This document shows, piece after piece, positions 62,091 through 64,000 of a stretch of DNA of 64,000 bases (its first letter is position 1; each line of letters starts with the position of its first letter). A model generated the notes under the pieces. That model was given only the letters and a program-made list of their open reading frames with translations. It did no database searches and was not told the DNA's origin. Source of the DNA: CAVOAK01 sp965217615 (GTDB lineage Bacteria > Pseudomonadota > Alphaproteobacteria > UBA8366 > CAVOAK01); the NCBI GenBank assembly GCA_965217615.1, contig CBDCIT010000018.1:1-64000 (forward strand), given 5' to 3'. Position numbers and translations under genes: made by a program.

Positions 62091-62210
62091 GTCCCCTTCT
62101 GGCTAAGAGCGGACGTTTTTCACGCGCCTCTCCAGAGTCCGCTTTCCACCCGAAAGCGGTCAAACGGTAGCGGCTACTGGAACGTCCGATTATGACCCAT
62201 AGCGGACGTT
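62091..62210. repeat. Cluster of three GTCCGCTT-type palindromes
   Basis: Hairpins at 62091-62114 (one arm GTCCCCTT, a mismatch), 62137-62159 and 62181-62210 (AACGTCCG...CGGACGTT). A cluster downstream of the Rieske gene; a small REP array. Confidence 0.7.
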
Positions 62211-62282
62211 CCATGGGTTGCAAGTTCAGGGTCGAATATTCAGTGTCTTGAATATGTGAACTGGTTCACAGATGAGATCGCA

Positions 62283-63676
62283 GGTTGTGTCTCGAAAGTG
62301 GTGGAAATTGGTTTTGGCGCCTCTCCGAGCGGGCTGAGTTTTGCGGCGGTCAGACCGCGCGGTCAAGGGTTTCGTCGGCGATTAGCTGATCGAGGGTTTC
62401 CCATCCATCGACTTTGCGCATCTGGATTTGGCCGGAAGCGAGGAGCGCCCAGAGGAGCATCGGCACTGTTTCGGGACACGGCAGCACGGTCTGTGTTTTG
62501 ATCCGGCGCTTGAACTCCTCGTTGAGACGCTCAATGGCGTTGGTCGTTCGGGCTGATTTCCATTGGCTCTTGGACAGGCGCGTGAAGGTAAAGAGCTTGT
62601 CGCCCGCTTCTGCGAGGCTGTCCGCGACGGCCCTGCATTTCAGCCGCCACTTGCGGACAAACGCCTTGCGGCGGGTTTCCACCTCGGAGGCAGTGTCGGC
62701 ATAGATCATATCGCGGTAATCTTCGCTCAGCTCGTCATGCATGTGTTTGGGAGCATGACCCAGAAGGTTGCGGTGCTTGTGCACGGTGCAGCGTTGAACG
62801 GGAAGGTCATCGCCCCAAAGCGCCGACAGAGCCGCCTCCAGTCCCGGCGCGCCATCGACGATGACAAACCCGGGCCGTTTCAGTCCACGCGCATCAAGGT
62901 CGTCGAGGAACTGGCGCCACGCCGCCTGGCTTTCTCCGCCCATATTCCCGATCGAAAGCAAGACCTTCTGGCCATCCCGGCGCACCCCTATAGCCGCGAG
63001 AACCGAGATGTTGGTGGCCTTGCGATCCAGTCGGGTCTTGATCACAGTGCCGTCAAGGATCAGCCGAACGATATCCTCATCCGCGAGGCCACGGCTGCAC
63101 CAGGCGTCCCAATCGACCTTCACCTTGCGCCACGCCCGGCTCACAACGTCCTTGCTCACAGCACCCCGGAAGAGCCCGAACAGCGCGCGTTTCACCCGCC
63201 GCGTGTTGGTTCCGGACAGATACACCGAAGCGATCAGCGCCTCGGCCTTTCTGGTCAGCCGCTGGTAGCGCGGCAGCGCCCGCGAACGCCATTCCGACGC
63301 CCGACCGTCTTCCTCAACGATCCGTGCACGCGGCACGCTCACCCTCTCGGTCCCGAATGTCCCCGTCAGTTGCCGCTCCCGGTGCCCGTTCCGATACCCT
63401 TGCCGAAGCGCGTCCTCTCGACCGTATCGGCAGCGCCCGAGAAACTGCGCAAGTTCCTCCTCAAAAACGGCCTCGATCGTGGATCTGATGTTCTCCCGCA
63501 GCCGGTCCTCGAGCGGATCATAGCCGGCGTCATTGGCCAGTAGCGAAAGCGCCGAAGTCTCGGTAGTGTTCTTCATGGCGTGATCTCCTTGGCGGTGCTA
63601 GCCGCCGGTTGGGTGGTTGTCTTGTCACCCGGAGATTACGCCATCCTCAAATTTCCACCACTTTCGAGACACAGCC
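62283..63676 (-). mobile_element. IS256-family element, copy 2, with 8-bp target duplication
   Basis: 1394 bp with the same ends as copy 1, in opposite orientation. AGATCGCA occurs at 62275-62282 and 63677-63684, a perfect 8-bp duplication typical of IS256. This copy therefore transposed on its own into this site. Confidence 0.95.
62350..63576 (-). CDS. IS256-family transposase (copy 2)
   Basis: 408 residues, nearly identical to the copy at 59088, with the same catalytic Asp-Asp-Glu set (LILDGTVIK, IVDGAPG, AIERLNEEFK). Starts MKNTTETSALSLLANDAGYD behind AAGGAGATCACGCC. Intact; together with copy 1, a potentially active pair. Confidence 0.95.
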   Translation of the reverse strand: MKNTTETSALSLLANDAGYDPLEDRLRENIRSTIEAVFEEELAQFLGRCRYGREDALRQGYRNGHRERQLTGTFGTERVSVPRARIVEEDGRASEWRSRALPRYQRLTRKAEALIASVYLSGTNTRRVKRALFGLFRGAVSKDVVSRAWRKVKVDWDAWCSRGLADEDIVRLILDGTVIKTRLDRKATNISVLAAIGVRRDGQKVLLSIGNMGGESQAAWRQFLDDLDARGLKRPGFVIVDGAPGLEAALSALWGDDLPVQRCTVHKHRNLLGHAPKHMHDELSEDYRDMIYADTASEVETRRKAFVRKWRLKCRAVADSLAEAGDKLFTFTRLSKSQWKSARTTNAIERLNEEFKRRIKTQTVLPCPETVPMLLWALLASGQIQMRKVDGWETLDQLIADETLDRAV

Positions 63677-63747
63677 AGATCGCATGTCGGACCTATTCTG
63701 ACTTTTGTGACCTCGCTTTGAACGGGTTCGTACGCAGGAGAGTAATT

Positions 63748-64000
63748 GTGGCACTCGGAAAAAGGTCGAAGGCGCAAGTCTTGCTGGTTGGGTCCTGGCT
63801 AGCGGCGCCTGTTTTGGTAACTGGTTGCGTCGCGGGTGATGTCTCAATTGAACCAGAGCGCAGGTCAACGGTTCGCAGTATTGCCGTTCATCCCATGGAA
63901 CCGCCACCGCTTGTAGTTCCGACAAGTTTCACAGCGGCCTCAGAGTTAGTTCGTGAGTGGAGCTATTTAGAGGTGCTTGGTGTACTCGTTGGCGGCGTGC
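63748..64000 (+). CDS. Lipoprotein of unknown function (5' part, runs off window)
   Basis: A frame from GTG 63748, with AGGAG 8 bases upstream, runs open to the window edge (at least 84 codons). It begins MALGKRSKAQVLLVGSWLAA with a lipobox LVTGC at about residues 24-28, so the mature protein would be lipid-anchored at Cys28. Mature residues GDVSIEPERRSTVRSIAVHP and MEPPPLVVP are not family-diagnostic. The start lies 64 bp past the IS256 duplication, whose insertion may affect its promoter. Confidence 0.65.
   Translation, partial: MALGKRSKAQVLLVGSWLAAPVLVTGCVAGDVSIEPERRSTVRSIAVHPMEPPPLVVPTSFTAASELVREWSYLEVLGVLVGGV

Noticed and set aside
62563..63543. 326-codon plus-strand frame (and its equivalent at 59121-60101, minus)
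   Set aside because: Both are antisense to the IS256 transposases and identical because the IS copies are.
58988..63676. Active composite transposon made of the two IS256 copies
   Set aside because: The outermost flanks do not form a duplication, and copy 2 has its own private 8-bp duplication, so movement as one unit is not supported.
1..64000. tRNA or rRNA genes
   Set aside because: I saw no cloverleaf-like stretch with a TTCGANNC-type T-loop in context, and no rRNA signature; this was checked by eye only.

Overview
The window looks like an alphaproteobacterial chromosome segment (moderate-to-high GC, overlapping genes, Tat-exported ABC binding protein, Rhodospirillales-like autotransporter barrel, HigBA). 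The taxon is inferred from gene content only. The dominant feature is mobile DNA and decay. I can place complete or nearly complete elements of the IS1380, IS3, IS30, IS5, IS630 and IS256 families and a RIT (three tyrosine recombinases) element, plus remnants of ISNCY, IS6, IS21, IS110, IS1595 and group II introns. Many metabolic genes carry single-base frameshifts, nonsense codons or deletions, as expected of a genome undergoing reductive decay, for example in a host-associated lineage.

0-12 kb: a partial IS3 copy, a 2-oxoglutarate/Fe(II) oxygenase, a frameshifted acetate kinase, an IS1380 element with CTAG target duplications, and sulfoacetaldehyde acetyltransferase (xsc) with a TAA at codon 15 followed directly by ATG. 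Xsc makes acetyl phosphate and acetate kinase would recover it, so this is a decaying sulfonate (taurine-type) pathway. A small ORF, a YtcJ-type amidohydrolase, a translationally coupled COG0523 GTPase and an EamA transporter follow.

12-26 kb: an insertion-sequence nest. An ISNCY transposase is split by IS3, which is split by IS30. A second IS30 copy splits a different IS3 at the same codon motif. Gene fragments (autotransporter barrel, intron reverse transcriptase), an IS1380 transposase with an internal 83-codon duplication, a TPR protein and a 166-bp direct repeat that wrecks a YdhR-like gene and a TauE/SafE gene follow.

26-36 kb: the best preserved metabolic block. senA, senB and a selD fused to an FAD oxidoreductase form a selenoneine pathway. 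egtB and egtD, which make hercynine and the ergothioneine sulfoxide, lie about 2.5 kb away, beyond a frameshifted doeB (ectoine catabolism) and IS21 debris. EgtD hercynine can feed both SenA and EgtB, so the block can be read as a joint selenium/sulfur histidine-betaine antioxidant island.

36-48 kb: a RIT element inserted near the 3' end of an IS110 transposase, a HigBA toxin-antitoxin pair, broken IS110 and IS6 copies, a truncated phosphorothioate-recognition (SBD) gene, OsmC and DUF169 proteins, and a LytTR-type membrane fragment.

48-64 kb: IstB and integrase fragments, IS5, a truncated phospholipid methyltransferase, small secreted and HEAT-repeat proteins, an Old Yellow Enzyme fragment, a Tat-exported family 5 solute-binding protein, IS630, and two inverted IS256 copies bracketing a Rieske oxygenase. 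A lipoprotein gene runs off the right edge. Short palindromes of the form GTCCGCTT-N-AAGCGGAC recur between genes across the window.
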